Assembly: GCF_030272615.1 (NCBI RefSeq) | Contig: NC_081406.1 | Span: 244,893,218-244,957,217 of the forward strand | Length of the DNA stretch: 64,000 nucleotides | From: Cryptomeria japonica | Lineage: Eukaryota > Streptophyta > Pinopsida > Cupressales > Cupressaceae | Reading direction: 5' to 3' | Shown: positions 12,438-24,647 of the stretch, one piece after another | How the letters are laid out: each line of letters starts with the position of its first letter | Numbering within the stretch: the stretch's first letter is position 1 | Position numbers and translations under genes: made by a program | The notes under the pieces: model-generated | Database searches by the model: none | What the model was told of the DNA's origin: nothing | Seen by the model: only the letters and a program-made list of their open reading frames with translations

Positions 12438-12439
12438 AG

Positions 12440-12451
12440 TGGTATAAGAGC
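12440..12451 (+). other. Primer-binding site of the gypsy element
   Basis: TGGTATAAGAGC differs by one base from TGGTATCAGAGC, the usual complement of the plant initiator Met-tRNA 3' end. It starts two bases after the LTR, where minus-strand synthesis begins. Confidence 0.85.
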
Positions 12452-12544
12452 AAAGTTTCATTCTGGAAGTTGTGTGTCCTAAATTTTGTTGTAGGGTGGC
12501 AGATTGTGGATCCTACCTAAAATTGTAGAGGACTAGCGTGAATC

Positions 12545-13760
12545 AATGGCAAGAAGAGGAACTAGGAATGGTGGAGCGTGTGTGAATGTAGACCCTATTG
12601 CGATGGAAATGTTGTGAGGAATAGCAGCCCAGTTAGAAGCTATGGAGATGGTATAGAGAAGAGGCCGACATATTGAAGATGTAAGTGAAGATGAAGCAAA
12701 AGAAGCCCCGGTAGAACAAGTAAACCTACCAGCGGTTGACCCAAATGAAGAAAGGTTTTTAAGGGTTTTAAGTAGGGTGAACACTAAACCTCATTTTACC
12801 CCACCAAAATATGATGGGAAGGTAGATTCAAATGAATTGATGGATTGGATCTCAGAAAAGGAGAAGTATTTTGATTTTGAAAACACTACAGAAGAGAGGA
12901 AGGTGAAATATGCCTGTACCCGATTGAAAGGTCATGCATCTCTTTGGTGGGAGCATTTGCAAGTTGATAGACAAAGAAGAGGTAAATAAAAGATTAATAC
13001 ATGGGATCAAATGATTGCTAAGTTGAAATCAAAGTTTGTCCAGACGAATTATCAAGTGGACTTGTTCCGGAAGTTGTAGAACCTGATACAGAAGGAATCT
13101 AGTGTGAAGGAGTACACCGAACCATTTTACAAGTTGAACACCAGATCCAGACATGTTGATGATGAATTTGAACAAAGTGCAAGATATTTGAACGGATTGC
13201 AGATGTCTATAAGAGATGAACTCAGTATGATCAAATTGGAGAGTGTTCAAGAGGCTTATCAGTATGCACTAAAGGCTGAAGAGAAATTAAAAAAAAGACA
13301 TGAGTAGAGATAGAGAGGTAGAGGTGGAAGATTTATTGGAGGAATATTTCAAGGGGGAAGAGCATATACCGGAGGAAGAGGAACCAATATAGATCTAAAC
13401 AAGGACAAAGAAGTATGCAAAGAAGGTAATTCATACTGGAAGGATGATAGAAATTTCTACCAGAGGAGAGAACCAGATGGTTACCCGAATGAGAACTTTG
13501 GAAGACAAGACAAGAGGACATTTAGAGGAACTTTCATTAAGTGTGGAGGAGAAGGACACTGTGCATTCGAATGTAAGAAGACAGAGGCTAGTAGAAGAGC
13601 AACAGTGGTGGAAGAAAACCCCACCACATCAGACAATAAATTGAAATATGGAGAACTGCTAATGATGAGGAGATCTTTATGTCATGATGGAGGAGATGAG
13701 GAATCCTTGCAGAGGAAGAATCTATTCAAGACCAGATGTAAGGTATCTAGTAAGTGTTGT
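12545..13760 (+). pseudogene. gypsy gag (broken)
   Basis: Begins at an ATG near 12545 (MARRGTRNGG) and reads through several stops. The retrotransposon gag domain is recognisable at 12777-13310 (LKGHASLWWEHL, then a long helical region ending KAEEKLKKR). A zinc knuckle follows at about 13538-13575 as IKCGGEGHCAFEC; its first Cys is replaced, since the family reads C-x2-C-x4-H-x4-C. It formed the particle core in the living element. Confidence 0.75.
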
Positions 13761-16700
13761 AAAGTTATTATTGATAGTGGTAGTTCAGATAATCTTGTTT
13801 CAGAAGAGATGGTGAATAAGTTGAAATTGGAGAGATTGAAACACCCTAAGCCTTATCAGATAGCATGGATTTAGGATGAACATAAGTTGTTAGTAAGTGA
13901 ACAGTGTTTGGTAAAATTGAAAATTGGGAACTATCATGATGAAGTTTTGTGTGATATTATGCCTATGGATATTTGTCATATTTTGTTGAGAAGACCTTGG
14001 AAGTTTGATAGACAGGCAATACATGATGGGAGGAAGAATACATACACTATTGTGGCCAATGGGATGAAGCAAACCTTGTTGCCTTTGGAGGAACCTTTGA
14101 AGAATGAATTCTGTACAAATGCTAGAATCTATTTAGTAGATGGAAGGAAATTCATGGATGGATTGAAACATGAGAATGTGTGTTTTTCCTTAATTCCTAA
14201 GGTTACTAAGAGACCGGAACCAGAATAAGAGCACCTAGAAGGGATAAGAGATTTTCTGAGAGAATATGAGGACATCTTTTCATTTAATGTACCTGATGGA
14301 TTGCCACCTGTCATAAGTATTAGGCACTGCATGGACCTGACTCTTGGAGCTAGTTTGCCTAACAAATCTGCACACCGGTTGACACTGACAAAGAATGAAG
14401 AACTAAATAGACAAGTGCAGGAGTTGTTGAAGAAAGGTTTGATCAGAGAGAGTCTGAGCCCTTGTGCTGTTTCAACAATATTAGCACCTAAGAAGAATGA
14501 AGAATGAAGGATGTATACTGATTAAAGAGCAATAAACAAGATCACAGTGAAATATCATTTTCCTTTGCCTAGGATGGATGACATAATGGATTGTTTGAGC
14601 GGAGAAAAATACTTTACAAAGATAGATTTGAAGAGTGGATATCATCAGATTATGATAAGAGAAGGTGTTGAGTGGAAGACAACGTTTAAGACAAATTAAG
14701 GACTATATGAATGGTTGGTGATGCCTTTTGGGTTGACTAATGCATCGAGTACTTTCATGAGGCTGATGAATGAGGTATTGAAGAAATTCTTGGGTAAGTT
14801 TGTTATTGTGTATTTGGATGACATTCTGATTTTCAGTAAAATAAAAGAGGAGCATTTGTTGTAGTTAAGACAAGTTTTACAAAGGTTGAGAGAAGAAATG
14901 TTGATCAATATCAAGAAGTGTACTTTCATGAAGGATGAGTTTGTCTATTTAGGATTTGTGATATCTGAGGATGGTTTGAAGATGGACCCTGAGAAAGTGA
15001 AAGCCATTGTTGAGTGGCCTACACTGGAGAGCATTGGGGGGTAAGATCATTTCATGGATTAGCTAGTTTTTAATGGAAGTTTATCAAAAATTTCAGTGCA
15101 GTTTGTAACCCTATGACTGAGACCATAAGGGGAGATTGGAAGGAATTCAAGTGGACCACCAGAGCAAAAAAAAGTTTTAAATTGTTGAAGTAGAAAGTGA
15201 CTGAGCAGCTTGAGTTAGCTTTACCGGATTTCAATAAGTTATTTCAAGTGGACTGTGATGCAAGTGGAACAAAAATAGGATCAATCTTGAGTCAAGAAGG
15301 GAGAGCAGGAACCTATTTCAGTGAGAAATTGAATGATGCCTAGAAGAGATATTCAGTGTATGATCAGGAATTTTATGCCATAATTCAAGCCTTGAAGAAA
15401 TGGAGACAATACTTGTTGCCTAAGGAGTTTGTGTTATATACAAATCATCAAGCTCTGTTGTATTTGAATAGTCAGAGTAAGTTGAATCAAAGACATATGA
15501 GATGGGTAGAATTATTGCAGAGTTACACCTTTGTGTTGAAGTATAGAAGTGGGAAATCTAACAAAGTTGTTGATGCATTGAGTAGGAGAAGGAATTTGTT
15601 GACAGAGATGAGAGTGACATTATTAGGTTTTGAAGCTTTGAAGACCTTGTATGATGAAGACCCAGATTTTGCAGAACCTTGGAAATCATGTAGAGTACCG
15701 GTTATGGTTGATAGGAGGAAATGGTTGGATTATTTCATTCAGGATGTGATGTTATTCAGGGGAGTTCAGGTGTGCATACCTAAGAGTTCCATGAGAGAGA
15801 ACCTAATAAAAGAGAAACGTAGTGGAGCTTTAGCTGGACATTTTGGCATTGACAAAATAGTTGCATTGGTGAGTGAGCGGTACTTTTGGCCCTAGATTCA
15901 TAAGGATGTTAAGAGACATGTGTAGAGTAGTAGAGTTTGTCAAGTTGCAAAAGGTAGTAGTCAGAATGTGGGATTGTATAAACCTTTGATAGTACCGGTA
16001 AGACCTTGGGAGGATATAAGCATGGATTTTGTACTTGGATTGCCTAAGATACCAAGAGGGAATGATTCTATATTTGTGGTAGTGGATAGATTTTTGAAGA
16101 TGGCTCATTTCATACCTTGTAAGAAGACATCAGATGCATTATATGTAGCATATCTATTTTTCAAGGAAGTGGTGAGATTGCATGGATTACCTAAGATCAT
16201 ATTTTCAGACAAAGACACTAAGTTTGTTGGCTATTTTTGGAGAACACTTTGGAATAAGATGAAGATGGATTTGAAGTTCAGTTCTACTTTTCATCCACAA
16301 ACTGATGGAAAGACATAGGTTGTTAACCGGAGTTTGGGAAACTTGTTGAGATGTTTAGTGGGAGATAAAACCAAAAGTTGGGATTTGATCCTTGCACAAG
16401 TAGAGTTTTCCTACAACAATTTGGTGAATAGAAGTATTGGAAAAACACCTTTTGAGATTGTTACCAGAGTGCATCCTAGAGGAATAGCAGAATTTAGAGA
16501 CATTAGCAGTAAAGACCAAAAGAGTTCAGAAGCAGAAGATTTTGTAGATCACATGGCAGTATTGTACATTCAGGTTAAACAACATTTGGAAGACATGAAC
16601 AACAAATATAAGGAGAAGGCAGATGAGAAGAGGAGACAAGGAATTTGAAGTTGGTGATGAAGTGATGGTATATTTGAGAAAAGTGAGATTCCTGGTTGGA

Positions 16701-17072
16701 ACTTATAATAAGTTGTCGATGAAGAAGTTTGGACCTTGTAATATTTTGAGGAAGTTCAATTTTGGAAATGCATATGAAGTGGAGCTACCACATAGTCTAT
16801 GTATTTCACCTAAATTCAACATTGTAGATCTTCATAAGTACCATGAACCCGAATTCAGTGAGGACAGTGTTGCAAACCTTGAGAAACAATTGCCCCAGAA
16901 GGAACTAGATCAGATTAAAAATATTTTGGATAGTAGGATAGGGCGTAGTACCCGAAACTGTCAGTACAAAGAATATCTTGTGAAGTGGAAGAGCAGACCG
17001 GTTGAAGATTCATCTGGGATTTTTCAGGAAGAGGTAGACTATCTTGGTTTCCCTCTGACCCCAACAAAGTGA
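13761..17072 (+). pseudogene. gypsy pol: protease, RT, RNase H, integrase, chromodomain (broken)
   Basis: Protease active site DSGSS at about 13774-13788. RT from about 14370, with KNEELNRQVQELLKKGLI and the catalytic VYLDDIL at 14808-14828. RNase H from about 15230, with YAIIQALKKWRQYLL and the end mark DALSRR (15571-15588). Integrase from about 15830: the HHCC part is damaged, the core reads MDFVLGLP at about 16021, and HPQTDGKT ends at about 16315. A C-terminal chromodomain (YKEYLVKWKSRPVED) lies at 16970-17010 and the frame ends with a TGA after 17072. In-frame stops interrupt RT, RNase H and integrase, and the integrase C-terminus continues in another frame at about 16640. Confidence 0.85.
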
Positions 17073-17103
17073 GAGGCTCACTTTTTCATTAACCCCAGAT
17101 GTC

Positions 17104-17573
17104 TGATGCAGGAGCATCCCCTGTTCATAGCAATCTTGCATCAACCAAAAACATTTTCCTTTCTGTTTTGTTTGCAGTTTCAGTTTTCCTTTATGTGTGT
17201 CCTGGTTTTGGCTCACCGGATCTTGAGGAGTTGAATACTTGAAGACTTGATCATCTTTCTTGCTTTCAGACCGCATAGCGTTTGGATCACTTACCAGCAA
17301 GATATCGCTACCAGTTTTCATGACAGTTCCTTTGTTACCGATTGCTTGAGACCTATTATGGTGATCTATTGGAACCCATTCCGAAGCTTGTGGAGCCTTG
17401 AGCATTGATTTCAATGTTCCTTGGTGTGTGACAGACCTTTTTCGGTGATCTACATTTCATCCTTTGGATTTTTTGGAGGAATCTCTTGGAAGAGGTCGAC
17501 CTTGTTCATTTTGCATGTTAGGTCTTGTTCTTCGAGTTTTTTATCCCTTTTGGGCCAACTGGATCCTTTGGAT

Positions 17574-17614
<41 letters not shown>

Positions 17615-17905
17615 ATCATGCTTTAAAATGTAATTAATTAGAATCAATTAGAGTATCAGATAGATAGATTGTGCCTAGAGGCTAGATATTTCGATTCAAG
17701 GTCTCGATTGTGACCTATTCCACCAGGCCTGTGTGCCGGTATGTTGTAACCCGGTTGTTACCGGTTGGATGTAATCAAATTCCATGCAATAAAACTATCT
17801 GTTTTGCATTCCCTCCATTATATATGTGTGTTTTTGTTGTGTTTACTCTTGCTGACTAGTCTGGATTGATCTCCTTGAGGTTCCTCCTCATCGGTGACTA
17901 CTTCA
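17104..17905 (+). repeat. 3' LTR of the gypsy element
   Basis: 802 bp, paired with 11629-12437. The (TA)n tract is at 17575-17611. It is followed by CCTTC, matching the left target duplication at four of five bases, and then by resumed PLR upstream copy C. Confidence 0.9.
17575..17611. repeat. (TA)n tract in the 3' LTR
   Basis: Counterpart of the TA tract in the 5' LTR, of almost equal length. Confidence 0.9.
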
Positions 17906-18611
17906 CCTTCCTTTTTAAATTCTAAAATTAAATTTGGCTGTTCAATCAGATTTACCTTTCCCAACCAAAACTAAGTAAACATGTGTTTGTGTTATATGTA
18001 TCATATATTAGTATTTAAATATATTTATTACATTCATTTTAATCATTGCATAATATCTCAATCTAAAATATTGATGTAGCAATCAATAATAACACATTTC
18101 ATTTTAATATTTTAAAATGAGCAACATATCTCCATACTAAGGTCCTTGGTTATTGTCTTTTTATCATTTTAGACAATTAAGGATTTTCTCTTGAAGAACT
18201 TGTATCCTTGTGATTTAATGACACCCTTTAAGGTATTTGTAATTATAATAGTCCCCATATATTCAATAGGAAAGTAGAAAATTAGAGTAGCATTATTCTT
18301 AGTGACAAGTTTGGACTTAGAGGACTAAATTGCAATTGTTAACTTTTTCTTTGGTAGTGCATAGTTATAACACAAAAACTAATACATTCTTCTAAACAAG
18401 AGTTTATATTTTTACACTGATAAAAATAAAAATTTTAAAATCTTCATCGAGGGTCTATAGTCTCTAGTCATAGAGCTAAGTATATGTGTTCTCCTTATTT
18501 ATCTTTTTAATGTAGCAAATACACTCTTCACAGCTCCATTACACAACTACCATTAATTAATATAGGATAATTTGGTATCATGTGCCCCCATTCAATTGAT
18601 TTGCTTGTATT
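17906..18611 (-). other. Duplicated PLR upstream segment, copy C part 3
   Basis: Matches 44900-45545 of copy B and 4621-5260 of copy A ('tacctttcccaaccaaaa', 'tatttgtaattataatag', 'ggacaagtttggacttaga', 'tagagctaagtatatgtg'). It has no gene and is cut at 18611 by the copia LTR. Confidence 0.72.
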
Positions 18612-19854
18612 TGTTGGCCATTTAGAGGAATTAATTATGTGTTGCATTGATGTTTTGTCATTGATGTCAACACTAGCTATTTTGGATGCTTTACTGACAC
18701 CCTTCTGGTCTCGGTAGGTTGAGTAGTTTTTGGTTGGTTTGGATTTGGCATGATTCGGTATGCTCTGGTATGGTTTGGTTATGGAATTGGCTTATTCATG
18801 ATACTCATGTTCATATTCACTCAGTTGGTTTTGGTCTAGTGATCAGATGCTATCCTGCTTTCTTGGAAGCTTGGCTTGTGGTTCCAGTGAGGGTTTCACT
18901 GGTAGAGCTTTTGATGAAGATCTATGATGAATTGCATAAGTAGTGTTGGTGCAGATTCTGGTATGGATTCTGGATGTTGTTGGTGATCATGTTTGAGACT
19001 TGGCAGATGTAGATCATTGCTTTAGCATGTGGACCTATATTGGGTCCCGGATGATCTAGGTTATGGACCGACTTAATGTAACATGTGGATTGGACCTCTT
19101 GATATGTTTCCGGGATGTCTTATGAGCTAGATATTATTTGTTTGGTCTAAGGCTGACATGTTTTGTAATTATGTAATTGGTTTATTGTCTAGTTGCCGAC
19201 CTGATTGTTTATGGTCAAGGGTTTGTATATATATGATGTAAGATCTCATTGTAGATCATCATAGGCATATGGTCTTGGTATGGGAAATGGATATATAATA
19301 TGCGAATAATGTAATATCATTCAGGCAGAGGATTTGGTCAATCATTGGAGATCAAATTGGGTTTATGTAAGAGGATTTAGTCCTCCGGTATTGAGGTTAA
19401 CCGAAACTGTACTCAAGCATAGGAAATGCTATCTTTGCAGTTCATTCATTCTTCTGGATTGTAGTCTGGATTTCTATGTAGTTAGTGAGACTCCTTTCTT
19501 GATGAGCAGTGTGCTCTAGGCTGTTGGCCTTCCTGCAAGTGCAGGACCCTCAATTGTAATTCACATACTTACTGCAGAAGTACTATCTAACTGTGGGTAG
19601 GCTTCCCACCGTGGTTTTTCCCTTTACCAGGTTTTCCACGTATAAATCTTAGTGTCATGTGGATGATATTTATTCTCTGATTATTGTTTATGCTTAATTG
19701 GTTTTACCTCTATTCTAGTATTTGGTTGAAGCATTGCGGTATTAATGTTTTGGGTTTTGGTATTAAATTTTTAATTGCTAAATGTTCTGGTAATCTGTGA
19801 CAACTGATTCACCCCCCCTATTAGTTGTCTTCCAGTTATTTGAACTGTCTAACA
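18612..19854 (+). repeat. 5' LTR of the copia element
   Basis: Starts TGTTGGCCATTTAG and ends CTGTCTAACA. It is closely similar along its length to the solo LTR at 34627-35835, including the C-rich block just before the 3' end ('gattcacccccccta') and the 'gtggtttttccctttaccag' motif. Downstream 'attgacattagagc' is a decayed version of the Met-tRNA primer site. Confidence 0.88.
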
Positions 19855-19912
19855 ATTGACATTAGAGCTTTGGTCCTCTCTGCAGAAATCTTAACCACTT
19901 GAGGAAGATCCT

Positions 19913-22900
19913 ATGGCGACTAACAGTTCAAGTTCATCCAGTTCATCTAGAGCTATATTTCAGAGAGATATTCCTAGGCTTGATGGAAGAAATTACACAG
20001 TATAGAAGATTCAGATGGAGAGTCATCTAATATGTCTTGGTAGGGAGATTTGGGAGATCACACAGAATGGTGTTACACCTCATGATTCGGCATCTGGAAA
20101 TCCTCCTCCGAAAAAACTTGGATAAGGAGCTTGAGAATGATTGTAGAGAAAGAGAAGCCCTCTTGTGTGCACTTTCTGATCAGCAAATAATGGGATTGAC
20201 TGACAAATCATCTGGAAAGGCTATATGGGATAAGTTGGAGACTCTTAATGAAGGTGAACCTATAGTGATGATTGCTAAACTTGATGGTTACTGGGTGAGA
20301 TATGAAAACCTGAAGATGGAGGAAGATGAAAGGATTACTACATTCATGGAAAGGGTAAATGAGATTGTTATGGAATTCAATGTTGTGGTGGAAATCTAAG
20401 TGAAGATGAAATTGTTTCTAAAGTTCTGAGAACCCTTCCACCGACTTACAAGATGAAGGCTACTGCTATTAATGAATTGAGAACAATGGCTAATACATCT
20501 GTCAACAGAGATACCTAGGTTGGGAAATTATTTGCTTTTGAGCTTGAAGAATTTGGACCTTCTGGAGCTATGAAGTTTGAACCTACTTTTCATGTATCTG
20601 CATCAGCAACCAGTAAGCAAGATTGGAAAGCTTTATATGCAAAGGAATTGGATGATATGAAGAGAGAAGATGATGAGTTTGAGCAACTTGAAGCACTATT
20701 TTCTAGAAGAGTACCTAAAGGACCGGTAGGAAGTAAGTATGAAGGAAAAGCATCTTTTAAATGTTTTGCATGTAATAAGATTGGTCATTTTGCATCTAGA
20801 TGTCCTGAAAGGAATTCAAAATTTGAAGAAAGAGTTAAAAGATCTCTTAAGCCTAACCTTGGATATCAAAACATGTATAAGTACAGGAAAAACAGAGACA
20901 AATCATGCTACATAGTGAATGAGAAAGGTATTACTGATTTTGATGATGAACCAATAGAAGAGTTTGCTAGTGGTTCCGGAAATGGAAATGAATGGGTGTT
21001 CCTGGCTATAAAGGAAGATGTTCTAGCATTGGAAGAAAATGTACCTAAAGAGAAGGCACTTGGTACTAAAATTGAAGACAAGGATGAATGGGTAATTGAC
21101 AGTGGTTGTTCACATCATATGACTGGAGATAAAGGGAAGTTTCCATCTTTGCAAGAATTTTATGTCGGTCTGGTTAGATTTGGAGATGACAAAGCATGTA
21201 TGATCAAAGGAAAATGAACTATATCATTGGATGGTAAGAACAATACTGATAATGTTTATTATGTTGAAGGTTTGCGGCATAATCTTTTGAGTGTAGGACA
21301 ATTGGTGGATAAGGGATTTCAATTACAGTTCAAGGATAGAAAATGCAAAATCATTAACAGATCTAGTTTGGAGATTGCAACCAGTACACAGACAAAAGGT
21401 AATATATTTCATTTGAATTCCTGTGAGAAGACATGTTTGATTTCACAAATTGATGAGAGTTGGCTATGGCATAAAAGGCTATGTCATGTGAATTTTGATT
21501 GCATTGTGAAGATCAGTTCAACTAAGGCTGTTAGAGATATACCTAAGATTGTGAAACCCTATAATCCAGTATGTAAAGAATGTCAAATGGGTAAATAGGT
21601 CAGAACCTCTTTCAGGAGTATACAAGATAAATCTAATGATGTTCTTGATCTTATTTGTACTGATTTGTGTGGTCTTGCTAGAGTTAAAAGTTTTCAGGGT
21701 GATAAATATTTCATGCTAATCATTGATGATTATTCTAGAATGATGTGGGTTACTTTTCTAAGGGAGCAATCAAAATCATTTGAAAAGTTTGAAATCTTTA
21801 AGGCTAAAGTGGAAAATAAGACATGATTGAAGATTAAATGTTTGAGGTCAGATCATGGTGGAGAATTCACATCCGGTGAGTTTAATAAATTTTGTAAGAA
21901 GAATGGTATAAGGAGACAATTTTCTGCTCCTCGGACACCTCAGTAGAATGGAGTTGTGGAAAGGAAGAACAAAACTATCTTGGATGCTGCTAGAATAGTG
22001 ATGATGGAAGCTAGTCTACCTCATATCTACTGGAGAGAAGCATTGAGCACGGTGATTTATACATTCAACAAAGTACATATCAAAGGAGAAACCGATAAGA
22101 CACCTTATGAATTATGGTTTGGCAATACACCTACAGTTAAGTATTTCAGAATCTTTGGTAGTAAATGTTATATCAAGAGAGATGATATCATTGGCAAATT
22201 TGATCCTCGATGTGATGAAGGCATATTTCTTGGTTATTCTAATGAAAGTAGGGCATATAGATGTTATAACAAGAGATTGTAGAGAATTGTGGAGACTGCT
22301 AATGTTAAGGTGGATGAGCTGAATAGAAGACAAATCAAAGTTTATGAGAAGGAATCGACGGTGGAAATGATTATATTTGAACCAGTAGCACCTTTACCAA
22401 AATAGGGTGTTGAACTAGTTACTCCGACAATATCAGAAAATTCTACAGTAACTGAAGAACCGGGAAGAGGAATAGAGAGTCAGAGGACTCCTAGGTATGT
22501 GAGATTGAATCATTCAAAAGATCAGATCATTGGGGATAAGAACAATGGAGTGATGACAAGAAGAAGATTGACAACTAATGAGGTATGTTTAATTTCTCAA
22601 GTTGAACCGGTATTAGTAATTGAAGCATGTAAAGATGAATATTGGTTGAAAGCTATGGAAGAAGAATTAGATCAGATTGAGAAGAATAGCACATGGACTT
22701 TAGTTCCCTGGCCTAAAAATAAGAATGTTATTGGAACTAAATGGGTTTTTAGGAATAAATTGAATGAGGATGGTCAAGTCATATGGAATAAGGCTAGATT
22801 GGTTTGTAAAGGATATTCACAAAAGGAAGGAATTGATTATGGTGAGACTTTTGCACCTCTAGCTAGGATTGAAGTTGTAAGATTATTTCTTGCCTATGAT

Positions 22901-22977
22901 GCCCATAAAAACTACAAGGTTTATCAGATGGATGTTAAGTGTGCATTTTTGAATGGGGATCTTGACGAGGAAGTCTA
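19913..22977 (+). pseudogene. copia gag-pol (broken, ends in RT)
   Basis: An ATG at 19913 opens a Ser-rich start (MATNSSSSSSSSRAIFQRD). The gag helical domain spans 20037-20400, and an intact zinc knuckle CFACNKIGHFASRC (C-x2-C-x4-H-x4-C) lies at about 20764-20805. Protease WVIDSGCSHHMTG starts at about 21089. The GAG-pre-integrase motif WLWHKRLCHVNFD is at about 21462-21500. The integrase core carries the LIIDDYSRMMW and GVVERKNKT blocks. RT begins at about 22690 ([17 protein letters not shown]) and ends at the truncation. About eight in-frame stops plus frameshifts show it is dead. Confidence 0.86.
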
Positions 22978-23256
22978 TAGTGACAATACCCCGTACGAGT
23001 ATTTGTGACTATAGATGTCTCAATGCTCTCCCTTTGTCTACAGTGCTAATACCTCGTAAAGGTTCTGGTCACTATAGACTCATGTCTATAGTGTCAGAAC
23101 TGTGATCGGGTTACTGTCACTATAGACATTGCAACAATCACTCTCTCTTTGTCTATAGTGTCAATACCCCTTACGATTTTTTAATGTTAAAAATGCGAAT
23201 AGATTATTGTCACTATAGGTGGTTTCATAACAACCAAAAAAACAAAATTTCTAGTG
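22973..23256 (-). mobile_element. Terminus of a CACTA (En/Spm-type) DNA transposon
   Basis: The right end reads ATTTCTAGTG; on the minus strand this is CACTAGAAATTTTGTTT, a CACTA-type terminal inverted repeat. The 280 bp inside carry a short motif repeated in both directions: GTCTATAGTG or variants at 22973, 23036, 23084 and 23151, and GTCACTATAG-like copies at about 23068, 23116 and 23209. Such dense subterminal repeats are typical transposase-binding arrays of CACTA elements. The left half and the other terminus are missing; the copia RT joins directly at one of the motifs. Confidence 0.6.
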
Positions 23257-23502
23257 AAGGACCCACTATATCTGTGTCCTCACCTGCAACATTCTCAAAT
23301 AGTGTATGATGCCTTTTGTTTTATATCATTTCAAATTATTGAAATGCATAACTAGTTTGATTTTTTAATGTTTTTTTGTTTCATTTATGCTTTTCATTGT
23401 CAAATTCAATATTTTTCATTTTTTTAAGAAATGTTTTGTTTGTTTAATTAGTATAATATTTAAAAACATATATGATGTTATTTAGAACAATTCATATTCA
23501 CG

Positions 23503-24310
23503 ATGGGAAGGAAAAATTGAGGAACCATTGAATCACAAGAGGTAGAAAAGGAAAGGTAGAGGAAGCACATGAAAAGACTACGCGAAATGAGAAAATTGGG
23601 AGGAGAAGGTACACCATCTACACCAACTCAATTACATGGATCGAATGAATCAAATGCAAACCAAGAACAAGTGATAATCAATGATCAAACAAATGTACTT
23701 AATTCAAGCCAAGAACATGCACCAATATTAACACCTTCTAGAATTATTCGTAGAAAACCAAAGTATATAATTGACATTAATGAAAATATTTTGAAGCCAA
23801 TGTCCGATAAAATTTGTCAATGCACTTGTCGAAGAATGGCTAATAAAGTATGCAAAAATGTTTTGAGAGATTAAATCAAACCGCAAGATGCCAATTAATT
23901 GTTGAAATGATAAGAAATATGAATTTTAGAGAGAAAATGAAAATTATTGGTTTAAGATCATCTGAAAATAATAGTGTAAAAACAATAGTAAGAAATCTAT
24001 TTGATGTGTATCAAGCAATTGGTTCAACATCATGCTCTAAAGATGAAAATGTTACTCGATGTGTTCTTACGTCAACCATAATGAGCAAGCAAACTAAAAA
24101 GTTTCGTTTAAGCAAAACAAGTCATTAAGGATAAGTAGAACAACACTACACCATGCCTTAGGGAGGCATGACAAAATTGAGGATCCTAACAATAATTCTC
24201 TTTGGGCATTTTCGGGTAGACTTCTACAAAAGGAAATGGTTGTTGTTGATGCATTAAGACAATTAATTGAAATATTTTGGCATGAAAACACAAGAGTTTC
24301 AACAAAATAA
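23503..24310 (+). pseudogene. Unrecognised degraded coding block
   Basis: An ATG at 23503 opens MGRKN followed by a frame with two early stops. It continues as an open 101-codon stretch (23569-23874) rich in Arg/Lys, then Asn/Gln, ending with a Cys-rich CQCTCRRMANKVCKN. With frameshifts near 23870 and 24120 it goes on as REKMKIIGLRSSENNSVKTI and later SRTTLHHALGRHDKI, LWAFSGRL and ALRQLIEIFWHEN, up to the start of the LINE. The last part looks like a helix-turn-helix-type DNA-binding region followed by a conserved linker, as in some transposases; that is inference. I cannot name the family. Confidence 0.45.
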
Positions 24311-24647
24311 GAATAGACCAGAAAACCTGAAGATGGCGTCGAGCATGAAGGGCGGTTGCAGGGTTCGTGCTAGAGCATCAATGCCTTAGCTCATGGGCGG
24401 TTTCTGTTTGCCTATGCTCGGGGGAAGGGCATAAGGTTTTCTTGCAAGGAGGGGAGGATTTGTCTTCTGGGTGGCTGGTGGCGGTGGTGGTGTGGTGATC
24501 TGTGGGTGGAGGGTTTGTGCTAAGCGCGACAGGGGCTCAGGTTTTCCTGTTGTTTCATGGATAGCCTATGGGGTGAGGGGGCTTTGGTCTGTTTTGCCCT
24601 TTGGTGGTTCTCACAAGGGGTGGGTGTTCGGTTATTAGCAGAGGTGT

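Larger units (their letters stand above)
11629..17905 (+). mobile_element. Ty3/gypsy chromovirus, full length but decayed
   Basis: LTRs 11629-12437 and 17104-17905 (both TGATGCAGG..CTTCA) enclose a primer-binding site TGGTATAAGAGC (12440-12451), a gag region, and pol in the order protease, RT, RNase H, integrase, chromodomain. That order is the Ty3/gypsy order, and the C-terminal chromodomain marks it as a chromovirus. The target duplication is ACTTC/CCTTC, with one mismatch. Gag and pol contain many stops and a few frameshifts, so the copy is dead. It is inserted in PLR upstream copy C. Confidence 0.92.
18612..22977 (+). mobile_element. Ty1/copia retrotransposon, 3'-truncated
   Basis: A 1.24-kb 5' LTR is followed by a degenerate primer site, gag, protease, integrase and the start of RT: integrase before RT is the Ty1/copia order. 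The element stops inside RT after [11 protein letters not shown], before the catalytic YVDD, and runs into CACTA-like repeats. No 3' LTR is attached. A solo LTR of the same family lies at 34627-35835. Confidence 0.88.

Noticed and set aside
17010..17414. 134-codon minus-strand frame
   Set aside because: It overlaps the chromodomain end on the plus strand and the start of the 3' LTR; it is an antisense accident.
22973..23230. CRISPR-like array of short repeats
   Set aside because: The repeats are short, variable and in both orientations, in a plant repeat context; CACTA subterminal repeats explain them better.
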